NCBI GenBank assembly: GCA_017849435.1 | Contig: JAFIGY010000007.1 | Coordinates: 20,564-84,563, forward strand | Length of the DNA stretch: 64,000 nt | Source: Chitinophaga niabensis | Lineage (GTDB): Bacteria; Bacteroidota; Bacteroidia; Chitinophagales; Chitinophagaceae | Direction: 5' to 3' | Part shown: one piece after another, positions 1 through 7,875 of the stretch | How the letters are laid out: each line of letters starts with the position of its first letter | Numbering within the stretch: position 1 is the first letter of the stretch | Made by a program: the position numbers and the translations under genes | The notes under the pieces: generated by a model | Seen by the model: the letters and a program-made list of their open reading frames with translations, nothing else | Told to the model about the DNA's origin: nothing | Databases searched by the model: none

Positions 1-1
1 G

Positions 2-1093
2 CAGATCACCACAGGCGGCGGTTATTCCTACGGCTTTACCGGCAACAACTTCGGACTGGTACCCGAGCTCACACATAACCTGGAATTCGGAGGCGAGTTC
101 AGGTTCCTGAAAAATCGCCTCAGTGTGGATGTTGCCCGCTATTCACTGAAAAGCCGCAACCAGATTATCGCTGCACGTTCCAGCTATGGTACCGGTTTTG
201 TGATCAAATACCTGAACGGCGGTCTGGTAGAAAACAGGGGGATTGAAATACAACTGAAAGGCAGTCCGGTCAGGAACAAGGATTTCAGCTGGGACATGAT
301 CGTGAACTTCGACCGGAACGTGGGACAGATCCTGCAAATGCCGTCAGACCTTCCCACTTATTATGATTCCGACACCTGGGTATTTGGCAACCTGCGCACA
401 CAGTCTTACAAAGGCTCCTTTTCCGGGAACCTTTCCGGCTATTCCCTTCGCCGCAACAGCAAAGGCGATCTGCTGATCAGTCCAACCTCCGGTCTTCCCC
501 TTTCTTCCGGGGACTTTGTGATTGTAGGCGACCGCCAGCCGAAATTCAAAGTGGGCCTTATCAACGAGTTTTCATACAAGAATTTCAGGCTGAGCTTCAA
601 CCTCGATTTCCGCAAAGGCGGAGATGTGTTTAATGGCAACGACTACTACCTCTACCTTGCCGGTCTCAGCAAACGCACCCTCGACCGTGAAAAAACAATC
701 GTGATCAAAGGCGTGCTGGCAGACGGACTGGAAGAAAGTTCCAAGCCCACCGTCAACAACATCGCCATCACACCTTACTACCGCTCTGACTACTGGGGCA
801 CCAGCGTTGCCACAGAAGCGGATTTCATCGAATCTGTAGACTGGATGCGCCTTCGTGACATCACCCTTCAATACCAGCTCCCACGTTCCATTCTCGGCAA
901 GCAGCACCTGTTGAAAAGCGCCTCTGTATATGTGACCGGAACGGATGTATTCATCATCACCAACTATACCGGCGCAGATCCCAGTGTGAACACCAATACA
1001 GCGTCAAACAGGGGTTACGGCGGTGCAGGGATCGATTTCGGATCACTGGCCACACCACGGGGCATCAACTTCGGATTGAAAGTGCAGTTCTAG
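2..1093 (+). CDS. SusC/RagA-type TonB-dependent outer-membrane receptor, C-terminal part
   Basis: The frame is open from the first base of the window, so the N-terminus (signal peptide, carboxypeptidase-like domain, plug) lies upstream and about 363 residues of the barrel are visible. Aromatic, alternating beta-strand sequence such as FRLSFNLDFRKGGDVFNG and the ending GINFGLKVQF are typical of SusC-family barrels. The family imports oligosaccharides or other large nutrients through the outer membrane with TonB energy, capped by a SusD lipoprotein. The SusD partner starts 17 bases downstream, which supports the call. The substrate cannot be told, since no glycoside hydrolase is in view. Confidence 0.9.
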   Translation, partial: QITTGGGYSYGFTGNNFGLVPELTHNLEFGGEFRFLKNRLSVDVARYSLKSRNQIIAARSSYGTGFVIKYLNGGLVENRGIEIQLKGSPVRNKDFSWDMIVNFDRNVGQILQMPSDLPTYYDSDTWVFGNLRTQSYKGSFSGNLSGYSLRRNSKGDLLISPTSGLPLSSGDFVIVGDRQPKFKVGLINEFSYKNFRLSFNLDFRKGGDVFNGNDYYLYLAGLSKRTLDREKTIVIKGVLADGLEESSKPTVNNIAITPYYRSDYWGTSVATEADFIESVDWMRLRDITLQYQLPRSILGKQHLLKSASVYVTGTDVFIITNYTGADPSVNTNTASNRGYGGAGIDFGSLATPRGINFGLKVQF

Positions 1094-1110
1094 TTTAAAA
1101 CAAGATCATT

Positions 1111-2778
1111 ATGAAAAGAAAGATTCATCATATACTCATCCTGTTCTTTGCAGCCGCAACTGTCATGACCGGATGTAAAAAATGGCTGGATGTGAATAGT
1201 AACCCGGCCACACCGCAGGATCCCGATCCTGCTTCCGTTTTCCCCACGCAACTGGCCGGCATTCCGCGGGGTATCCAGTATGACGCCCGGTATGTTGGCA
1301 AATATGTGCAGAACTGGCTCTCCGCCACTTCTTCCCGTACGGCTGATGTCAACTGGGATAACATGGGATATACCGGCGCCAGCGATGCAAATGGCGACAT
1401 TTGGCGCCAATGCTACTTCGGGCTGGGTAAAAACCTGGATTATATCATCGACGTCGGCAGGCGGAAAGGACAATGGGATTACGTAGGCGCTGCATGGGCG
1501 TTAAAGGCTTATATGTTCCAGACTACTACTGATTACCATGGCGAGATCATCTTCCGGGAAGCCTTCAAGGAAAACACCGCTATCTTCAAGTTTGATTCGC
1601 AGGAAGAGGTATATAAAGGCGTAAGGGAGTACTGCGATTCTGCTTTGTTCTATCTCTCCCGCACGGACCTGAATCCTTCCAATAACAAGCTTTCCCGCGG
1701 TGATTATTCATTAGGCGGAGATGCCTCAAAGTGGATCAAATTCACGTATGGCGTATTAGCAAGAAATTACAGTCATCTTATCAATAAAACGTCTTATGAC
1801 CCGAATAAAGTGATCGAATATTGTGATAAATCTATGAATACCATCGCGGATGATTTCCTTGTACCGTTTGATGCGAGCAAAAATGATGATAGTAACTTTT
1901 TCGGACCATACAGGGATAATCTTACGTTCTTCCGTCAAAGTAATTTTATTGTGCGGCTGCTGGATGGAACGACGCTGGCCGGGAGCAATGTTCTATTTGA
2001 TAACCGAGATCCCCGCATCAAACATATGCTGTGCGCATCCCATGACACAACTAACGGGAATGGAGGTTACAGAGGAGTAGATCCAGGCGTTGGCGACCCT
2101 AACTATTCCACCAGCCTGACTACCACAACACCCAGCCAACGGAAACGGATACCTACCCCTTGGGGAGATACAATGTATTTCAATCCAAGCAGTAGTACCT
2201 TCACGCCTAATAGTGGTAAATATCTTTTCAAGGACAAAGCCGTAATGCCGGTGATGACGTCTGCCGAGATTTATTTCATCAAGGCTGAAGCAGCCTATCT
2301 CAAAGGAGACAAACCGACTGCGCTGGATGCTTATACCAAAGGCATCAACGCACATTTCGATTTTATTAACCGAAGCACCATGCCGCGGAGCAATAATCCG
2401 CTATATTTTGGTACTCCTATCACTGTTGCGGAACGTACCGCCTATCTGAATAGCGCGAATGTGAAACGTACAACAGGCAGCCTGACGCTTTCTGACATTA
2501 TGCTACAAAAATATATCGCGCTTTGGGGTTGGGGCTTTGTTGAAACCTGGACGGACCTGCGTAAGTATAGTTATAACCAGCTACCTGCCGGCAATCCCGT
2601 ATACAAAGCATTCTCCCTTCCGCAAACCCTCGCTTCGGAAAACGTGGGAGTGCCTGTTTTCCGTGCGCGTCCCCGTTACAATTCAGAGTATGTATGGAAC
2701 CGTGAGGAGCTGGACAGGATCGGTGCGTTAAAAGGCAATTATCACACATTCCCCATCTGGGCAATTTTACCCAACTAA
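1111..2778 (+). CDS. SusD/RagB-family nutrient-binding outer-membrane lipoprotein
   Basis: This 555-residue protein begins with a lipoprotein signal peptide ending in TGCKKW, so Cys22 would be lipidated and the protein anchored at the cell surface. It resembles the SusD-like_2 branch (starch-binding associating with outer membrane): a helical, TPR-like body, an early YVQNWLSATSSR segment, and the late pattern MTSAEIYFIKAEAAYLKGD followed by WGWGFVETWTDLRKYSY. The family caps the SusC barrel and hands over substrate. It follows the SusC gene by 17 bases and precedes the DUF4397 lipoprotein by 12, so the three genes look like one operon. Confidence 0.93.
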   Translation: MKRKIHHILILFFAAATVMTGCKKWLDVNSNPATPQDPDPASVFPTQLAGIPRGIQYDARYVGKYVQNWLSATSSRTADVNWDNMGYTGASDANGDIWRQCYFGLGKNLDYIIDVGRRKGQWDYVGAAWALKAYMFQTTTDYHGEIIFREAFKENTAIFKFDSQEEVYKGVREYCDSALFYLSRTDLNPSNNKLSRGDYSLGGDASKWIKFTYGVLARNYSHLINKTSYDPNKVIEYCDKSMNTIADDFLVPFDASKNDDSNFFGPYRDNLTFFRQSNFIVRLLDGTTLAGSNVLFDNRDPRIKHMLCASHDTTNGNGGYRGVDPGVGDPNYSTSLTTTTPSQRKRIPTPWGDTMYFNPSSSTFTPNSGKYLFKDKAVMPVMTSAEIYFIKAEAAYLKGDKPTALDAYTKGINAHFDFINRSTMPRSNNPLYFGTPITVAERTAYLNSANVKRTTGSLTLSDIMLQKYIALWGWGFVETWTDLRKYSYNQLPAGNPVYKAFSLPQTLASENVGVPVFRARPRYNSEYVWNREELDRIGALKGNYHTFPIWAILPN

Positions 2779-2790
2779 ATTCAGTAAAGT

Positions 2791-3546
2791 ATGAGACGAT
2801 TAATATTTCCTATCATAATACTAACAGCGCTTTGCGGTATACTCGTTTCCGCCTGCAAGAAGAACACCTATCATGTAACGGAACGGGATGTGATCACCAA
2901 TGCCGCACTACTGAAGATCGGGTATTTCTGCCCAAGCATCCGCAACCAGGGTGTGCAGATCAAGATTAACGGCAACCGCGTGAGTGGCAACGTAACTTAT
3001 GCACAGGCCTTCCCCGGCGGCGGCCTGAATACCGGCGGCCTCAGCAACAGCGACTATCTGCTCACACCAGGCAACGAGGTGAACATACAATTGTCCGTTC
3101 CCAAAGTGGGCACTTCAGACGATTCTGTGGCAGTGCTGACGTTCTCCCAGCCATTGTCCGCCAACAAACGCTATACGCTTTTCACAACCGACTCCGTTCC
3201 CAATGTAAGTGGCGTATTGGTGGCTGACGACACACAACCTTCGGACACAGGGGCCCGCATCAAGCTGATCAACCTCATCCCCAACGTTGCAGCGGTGGAT
3301 TTCTACCACCGGGGGAAGCTGATCATGCCCAATGTGCAGTATAAAAAAGTATCGGATTATGTCAACATTCCTTTTGGCAGCGATACTTTTGCCATCCGGA
3401 ATGCTGGTGATCCGATCACCGCACCGGTGATCGCTTTCAGGGTGATCGCCACTTCCCGCCAGCGTATCTATACCTTCCTCGGAAGAGGATGGAAAGGCGC
3501 TGCCGGCACGCTAGCACCGCAGGTTTCTGCCGTGATCGTGCAGTAA
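2791..3546 (+). CDS. DUF4397-domain lipoprotein
   Basis: A 251-residue protein with a lipoprotein signal ending VSACKKN (Cys22). The region RIKLINLIPNVAAVDFYHRG followed by NIPFGSDTFAIRNAG matches the DUF4397 pattern, a beta-rich domain common in secreted Bacteroidota proteins and often found downstream of SusCD pairs. No catalytic motif is visible. By position it is probably an accessory surface lipoprotein of the uptake system encoded just upstream, perhaps binding substrate, but that is inference. A strong hairpin follows the stop codon and probably ends the operon. Confidence 0.8.
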   Translation: MRRLIFPIIILTALCGILVSACKKNTYHVTERDVITNAALLKIGYFCPSIRNQGVQIKINGNRVSGNVTYAQAFPGGGLNTGGLSNSDYLLTPGNEVNIQLSVPKVGTSDDSVAVLTFSQPLSANKRYTLFTTDSVPNVSGVLVADDTQPSDTGARIKLINLIPNVAAVDFYHRGKLIMPNVQYKKVSDYVNIPFGSDTFAIRNAGDPITAPVIAFRVIATSRQRIYTFLGRGWKGAAGTLAPQVSAVIVQ

Positions 3547-3570
3547 CATCAGCAACCCTTCAGCAATTAC

Positions 3571-3599
3571 AACGCCGGGCAAGCTGTTTGCCCGGCGTT
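3571..3599 (+). terminator. Hairpin terminator after the SusCD-DUF4397 operon
   Basis: A perfect 12-bp stem (AACGCCGGGCAA with TTGCCCGGCGTT) closes a 5-base loop 24 bases after the DUF4397 stop. The trailing sequence GTTACTTT is only weakly T-rich. Confidence 0.75.
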
Positions 3600-3622
3600 G
3601 TTACTTTCCATACATTCGCAAC

Positions 3623-4147
3623 ATGCAACTCCGGAACGATATCCTCAAAGAACACTCCAGGGAAAACACCATGAAGATCGTCCGCTGGATCGGCGGGAAC
3701 AGGGAACGCATCGCATCGCTCATCGATCTGTTCCTCCACGATGAATACCGGGTGGTACAGCGTGCAGCCTGGATTCTGAGCTACGTGGCAAAGGAACATC
3801 CGGAACAGATACAACCTCACCTGGAAAAGATCGTAAATCGTATGGGCGATACCGGTATACCGGTGGCGGTTAAACGAAATGTAGTCCGACTGTTACAATT
3901 CATGCCCGTCCCCGAATATCTGCAGGGTCCGGTGATGGATCATTGCTTCCGCTTCCTTGAAAACCCGCAGGAAACAGTGGCCGTGCGGGCCTTCTCCATG
4001 ACTGTACTGGCTAACCTCGCCCAACAATACCCGGATATCCGGAATGAGATCATCCTGCTGATCGAAGACCAGCTGCGGGAAGGCGCCCAACCCGCCTTCG
4101 TAAGCCGCGGAAAGAAAACACTGAAAGCGTTGGGGAAGCGCTCTTAA
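3623..4147 (+). CDS. HEAT-repeat-like protein, function unknown
   Basis: A 174-residue soluble, helical protein with no signal peptide. Paired helices such as YRVVQRAAWILSYVAKEHP, PVAVKRNVVRLLQFMPVPEY and ETVAVRAFSMTVLANLAQQYP give about three to four HEAT-like repeats, an architecture used for protein-protein contacts. It has no catalytic motif and I do not recognise a specific family beyond small HEAT-repeat proteins of Bacteroidota. It lies alone between two terminators, convergent with infC. A box resembling a -7 element (TACATTCG, 3611-3618) ends only four bases before the ATG, so the transcript may be nearly leaderless. Confidence 0.75.
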   Translation: MQLRNDILKEHSRENTMKIVRWIGGNRERIASLIDLFLHDEYRVVQRAAWILSYVAKEHPEQIQPHLEKIVNRMGDTGIPVAVKRNVVRLLQFMPVPEYLQGPVMDHCFRFLENPQETVAVRAFSMTVLANLAQQYPDIRNEIILLIEDQLREGAQPAFVSRGKKTLKALGKRS

Positions 4148-4153
4148 TACCAA

Positions 4154-4182
4154 TAAAAAAACCCGGAGTGACTACCCCGGGT
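4154..4182 (-). terminator. Terminator of infC, between convergent genes
   Basis: On the minus strand a 6-bp GC stem (ACCCGG with CCGGGT, 4161-4182) is followed directly by a run of T (4154-4161), a good intrinsic terminator for infC. On the plus strand the hairpin could also stop the HEAT-repeat transcript, but it lacks a T tract there. Confidence 0.7.
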
Positions 4183-4209
4183 CTATAAAAGATATGTTCT
4201 TCTTTCAAC

Positions 4210-4941
4210 TTAGCTGTTACCGTTCTCTGCCGGTTTATCCTGCGGAGCGGGCCTGTTGGCATACTTGATTTCGATCGGCCTTCTTGCCGGAGCAGGCTGC
4301 TGCTGTTGTTGCGGCTGGGAAGCGGGTTGTTCACCACCTTCCTTCTGCTCCTTCGGTGCAGCGGGCTTCTTCTTGGCAGATTTCGGTGCGAAAATAGCGA
4401 TCATGCGTTTGCCTTCCATCGTCGGCAACCCTTCCAGGGCACCCACTTCCGCCAGACGTTCCGCGAATTTCAACAGGATCAGTTCCCCGCGCTCCTTGAA
4501 CATAATAGCGCGGCCTTTGAACTGTACGTATGTTTTCACCTTGTTCCCTTCTTTCAGGAACTTCTCGGCGTGCTTGGCTTTAAAATCGAAGTCGTGATCA
4601 TCGGTATTCGGCGTAAAGCGAATCTCTTTCACTTCGCTCTTGTGAGCATTCGCCTTCATTTCCTTTTCCTTCTTCTTCTTTTCGTAAAGGAATTTATTAT
4701 AATCGATGATACGGCATACGGGGGGTACTGCATTGGGGGATATCTCTACCAGGTCCAGCTGCTGGTCTTCCGCCATGCGTAATGCTTCATCCGTTCTGTA
4801 AATCCCCGTCTCCACATTATCACCTACCAGCCTGACTTCCGGCACACGGATCATCCTGTTCGTGCGATGTTCCTGTTGTTGCTCTCTTCTGAAATTAGGG
4901 TTTCTTCCCCGGTTAAAGTTTGGTCTTGGTCCTTGTTGCAT
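4210..4941 (-). CDS. infC: Translation initiation factor IF-3
   Basis: IF-3 binds the 30S subunit, keeps it apart from 50S and proofreads start-codon pairing. The IF3 N-domain is seen in VRLVGDNVETGIYRTDEAL and DLVEISPNAVPPVCRIIDY, then the lysine-rich linker KKKKEKEMKANAH, then the C-domain VKEIRFTPNTDDHDFDFKAK and YVQFKGRAIMFKERG. The 243 residues exceed the usual 170-180 because of a basic N-terminal extension of about 28 residues and a Gln/Pro/Ala-rich tail of about 45, both common in Bacteroidota IF-3. The ATG start follows thrS by 52 bases. The usual partners rpmI and rplT are not downstream. Confidence 0.97.
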   Translation of the reverse strand: MQQGPRPNFNRGRNPNFRREQQQEHRTNRMIRVPEVRLVGDNVETGIYRTDEALRMAEDQQLDLVEISPNAVPPVCRIIDYNKFLYEKKKKEKEMKANAHKSEVKEIRFTPNTDDHDFDFKAKHAEKFLKEGNKVKTYVQFKGRAIMFKERGELILLKFAERLAEVGALEGLPTMEGKRMIAIFAPKSAKKKPAAPKEQKEGGEQPASQPQQQQQPAPARRPIEIKYANRPAPQDKPAENGNS

Positions 4942-4993
4942 TAAAATGTTGAATTGTTAAATAATGTTGATGATATGGCCGTCAGACGTGTTT

Positions 4994-6934
4994 TTATTCA
5001 AAAGGTTTGCGATTGATTACTTCATCCTGCACTACCTTGATGAACTCACTGATGTCCATGGTGCCGAGGTCTCCTTTCGCCTGTCTTCTCACCGCCACTT
5101 TCCCGTCTGCCGCTTCTTTCTCTCCTACTACCAGCATGTAAGGAATTTTTGCCAGCTCGGCCTCCCGGATCTTTTTCCCGATCTTTTCGTTCCTATCATC
5201 AATTTCAGCGCGAATTTCTGCATTTTTTAGCAATTCTGCTACTTTTTCTGTATACGGCAGGAACTTGTCGCTGATAGGCAGGATCTTCACCTGTGTGGGG
5301 GTGAGCCAGAGCGGGAATTTTCCGGCGCAATGCTCTATGAGTACGGCAATGAACCGCTCGAGGGAGCCAAACGGCGCACGGTGGATCATTACCGGGCGAT
5401 GCGGCTTGTTATCCGCCCCGATATATTCCAGTTCAAAGCGCTCCGGCAGATTGTAATCCACCTGGATGGTACCCAGCTGCCATTTTCGGCCGAGGGCGTC
5501 CTTGACCATAAAATCCAGCTTGGGACCGTAAAACGCTGCCTCCCCATACTCCACCACCGTACGCAGCCCTTTTTCGGCGGCGGATTCGATGATGGCCTGC
5601 TCGGCGAGGTTCCAGTTTTCGTCTGAACCGATATATTTACTGCGGTCTTCTTTGTCCCGGAGAGAAATCTGGGCCGTGAAATCCGTAAAACTAAGGCTGT
5701 TGAACACGTACAACACCAGGTCTATCACCTTGCAGAACTCTTCCTTCACCTGGTCCGGGCGGCAGAACAGGTGCGCATCATCCTGGGTAAAACCGCGTAC
5801 CCGTGTGAGGCCATGCAGCTCTCCGTGCTGTTCGTAGCGGTACACGGTACCAAACTCCGCAAAACGCACGGGCAGGTCCTTGTATGATTTGGGGGAGGTT
5901 TTATATATCTCGCAGTGATGGGGACAGTTCATGGGTTTGAGCATGAATTCCTCCCCTTCTTCCGGCGTGCGGATGGGCTGAAAACTGTCTTTTCCGTACT
6001 TTTCGTAGTGCCCGGAGGTCACATACAGGCTTTTGCTGCCGATATGCGGCGTTACTACCGGCAGATACCCGCTTTCGATCTGCGCTTTCTGCAGGAAAGC
6101 CTGGAGGCGTTCCCGGAGCATGGCGCCTTTGGGCAGCCAGAGCGGCAGGCCCAGCCCTACCTTCTCGGAAAAGGCAAACAGCTCCAGCTCTTTACCCAGC
6201 TTGCGGTGGTCGCGCTTCTTCGCTTCCTCGATCAGGGTCAGGTACTCGTCCAGCTCCTTCTGGGAAGGGAAAGTGATCCCGTAGATGCGGGTGAGCATCT
6301 TGTTCTTCTCGTTCCCGCGCCAGTAAGCCCCGGCGATGTTCAACAGCCGGACGGCTTTGATGAAGCCGGTATGGGGAATATGCGGGCCGCGGCAAAGGTC
6401 CGTGAATCCGCCCTGAGAATAGAAAGTAATGGAACCATCCTGCAGATCGCGGATAAGCTCCAGTTTATACGGATCATTTTTTTCTGTAAAGTATTTCTCG
6501 GCATCGGCCTTGGACACCTCGCGGCGGGTGTATACTTCGTTCTGTTTCGCCAGTTCGGCCATCTTCACTTCCAGCTTCCGGAGGTCTTCATCGGAGATCT
6601 GGCGGCCGTCCAGGTCGATATCATAATAGAACCCGTTCTCGATAGCAGGCCCGATACCGAATTTCACTCCCGGGTAGAGGGCTTCCAGCGCCTCTGCCAT
6701 CAGGTGGGCGGAAGAGTGCCACATGGTGGCCTTCCCATCTGTGTCTGACCAGGTCAGTAATTGCAGCGTTGCATCTCCCGTGATCGGGCGGGTAGCATCT
6801 ATCACCTGTCCGTTCACTTTCGCCGCTAATACTTTGCGGGCCAGCCCTTCGCTGATGGATTTGGCAATGTCCAGTGCTGATACGCCTTGCTCGTATTGTC
6901 GTACTGCGCCATCCGGGAATGTAATGTTGATCAT
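4994..6934 (-). CDS. thrS: Threonyl-tRNA synthetase
   Basis: The enzyme charges tRNA-Thr with threonine. Full length, 646 residues: N-terminal TGS domain (about 1-65), the editing/SAD domain with [11 protein letters not shown], the class II core with the zinc motif [11 protein letters not shown] and [14 protein letters not shown], and a C-terminal anticodon-binding domain ([17 protein letters not shown]). I take the ATG at 6934 (MINITFPDG) because a good ribosome-binding site, GAGGAAAG, sits six bases upstream. A TTG five codons earlier is also in frame but would overlap that site. It is followed by infC, the usual order, and the two are probably cotranscribed. Confidence 0.98.
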   Translation of the reverse strand: MINITFPDGAVRQYEQGVSALDIAKSISEGLARKVLAAKVNGQVIDATRPITGDATLQLLTWSDTDGKATMWHSSAHLMAEALEALYPGVKFGIGPAIENGFYYDIDLDGRQISDEDLRKLEVKMAELAKQNEVYTRREVSKADAEKYFTEKNDPYKLELIRDLQDGSITFYSQGGFTDLCRGPHIPHTGFIKAVRLLNIAGAYWRGNEKNKMLTRIYGITFPSQKELDEYLTLIEEAKKRDHRKLGKELELFAFSEKVGLGLPLWLPKGAMLRERLQAFLQKAQIESGYLPVVTPHIGSKSLYVTSGHYEKYGKDSFQPIRTPEEGEEFMLKPMNCPHHCEIYKTSPKSYKDLPVRFAEFGTVYRYEQHGELHGLTRVRGFTQDDAHLFCRPDQVKEEFCKVIDLVLYVFNSLSFTDFTAQISLRDKEDRSKYIGSDENWNLAEQAIIESAAEKGLRTVVEYGEAAFYGPKLDFMVKDALGRKWQLGTIQVDYNLPERFELEYIGADNKPHRPVMIHRAPFGSLERFIAVLIEHCAGKFPLWLTPTQVKILPISDKFLPYTEKVAELLKNAEIRAEIDDRNEKIGKKIREAELAKIPYMLVVGEKEAADGKVAVRRQAKGDLGTMDISEFIKVVQDEVINRKPFE

Positions 6935-7185
6935 AAAGTCTTTCCTCAAATAAAATGCATGCGAAGTTACAAAATCAAACTATAATTATAAATAACGAAT
7001 TACGATGATTTGACTGTGATGGGCATGCATTGGAGCGAAGGCCAAAGGCCGGTTGAGACGGGGTGTAAAGTAACTTTCATGTTAAAAAGAAAAATGTATA
7101 CCGTTTTGAAATAAAAAATGTTGTACAATCGTAAAATCAAACGCATACTGGTTTTTTGATAGTACAATGCGCTTATTTTTACATC

Positions 7186-7875
7186 ATGCAAACGATGGCC
7201 GATAAGATTATCCGTTTTAATACGCACCTGGTTTTCGAGGGGGCGCTGCCTAAGGGGATCCGCATCATGAACCCTTTTCGGGAGCAGCCGGGCGTGGTAG
7301 ATGTGATGACGCAATTCTACCACAAATTCTATAACGATCACGCACAGCGGCGGATCATCATTGGCATCAATCCCGGCCGCTTCGGCGCCGGCATCACCGG
7401 CATCCCGTTCACCGATTCCCACCGGCTGGCAGACCCCTGCGGCATCGTGATCCCGGGTATCAAAACGTACGAAACATCTTCGGTGTTCGTGTATGACGTA
7501 ATCGCCGCTTATGGAGGGCCGAAGGCTTTTTACAAGGATTTCTTCATCGGCGCCATGAGCCCGCTGGGATTCACCGCGCAGAAGGCTGACGGAAAGGAGG
7601 TGAATTACAATTACTACGATAGCAAAGCATTGACCGATGCGGTATACGAGTTCATGGTCACGAACATTCATAAACAGATCGGCCTGGGCATGGGCAGGGA
7701 AATCTGCTATTGCCTGGGCACCGGAAAGAATGCGGATTTCCTTTCTCGGTTAAACGAAAAAGAAGGTTTCTTTGAAAAGATCGTGCCGCTGGAGCATCCG
7801 CGTTTTATTATGCAGTATAGATTGAAGCGGAAACAGGAGTATATCGATAAATATCTGGAGGCTTTCAGTATTTAA
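7186..7875 (+). CDS. SMUG-like uracil-DNA glycosylase superfamily protein (DUF4918 type)
   Basis: About 229 residues. GINPGRFGAGITGIPFTDSH is close to the SMUG1 active-site motif (GMNPGPFGMxQTGVPFG), and LEHPRF near the C-terminus fits the second, DNA-intercalating HPS/HPR motif. The family excises uracil or oxidised pyrimidines from DNA, so a base-excision-repair role is likely, though substrate choice is unknown. I chose ATG 7186; ATG 7195 is also possible. There is no clear ribosome-binding site, and a weak -7 box (TATTTTTA, 7174-7181) lies just upstream. The 3' end overlaps the convergent TonB receptor gene by 11 bases. Confidence 0.8.
   Translation: MQTMADKIIRFNTHLVFEGALPKGIRIMNPFREQPGVVDVMTQFYHKFYNDHAQRRIIIGINPGRFGAGITGIPFTDSHRLADPCGIVIPGIKTYETSSVFVYDVIAAYGGPKAFYKDFFIGAMSPLGFTAQKADGKEVNYNYYDSKALTDAVYEFMVTNIHKQIGLGMGREICYCLGTGKNADFLSRLNEKEGFFEKIVPLEHPRFIMQYRLKRKQEYIDKYLEAFSI

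Noticed and set aside
5915-6748. 277-codon open frame on the plus strand
   Set aside because: It lies wholly antisense to thrS, whose catalytic motifs are intact; the translation has no recognisable motif and mirrors thrS codon bias.
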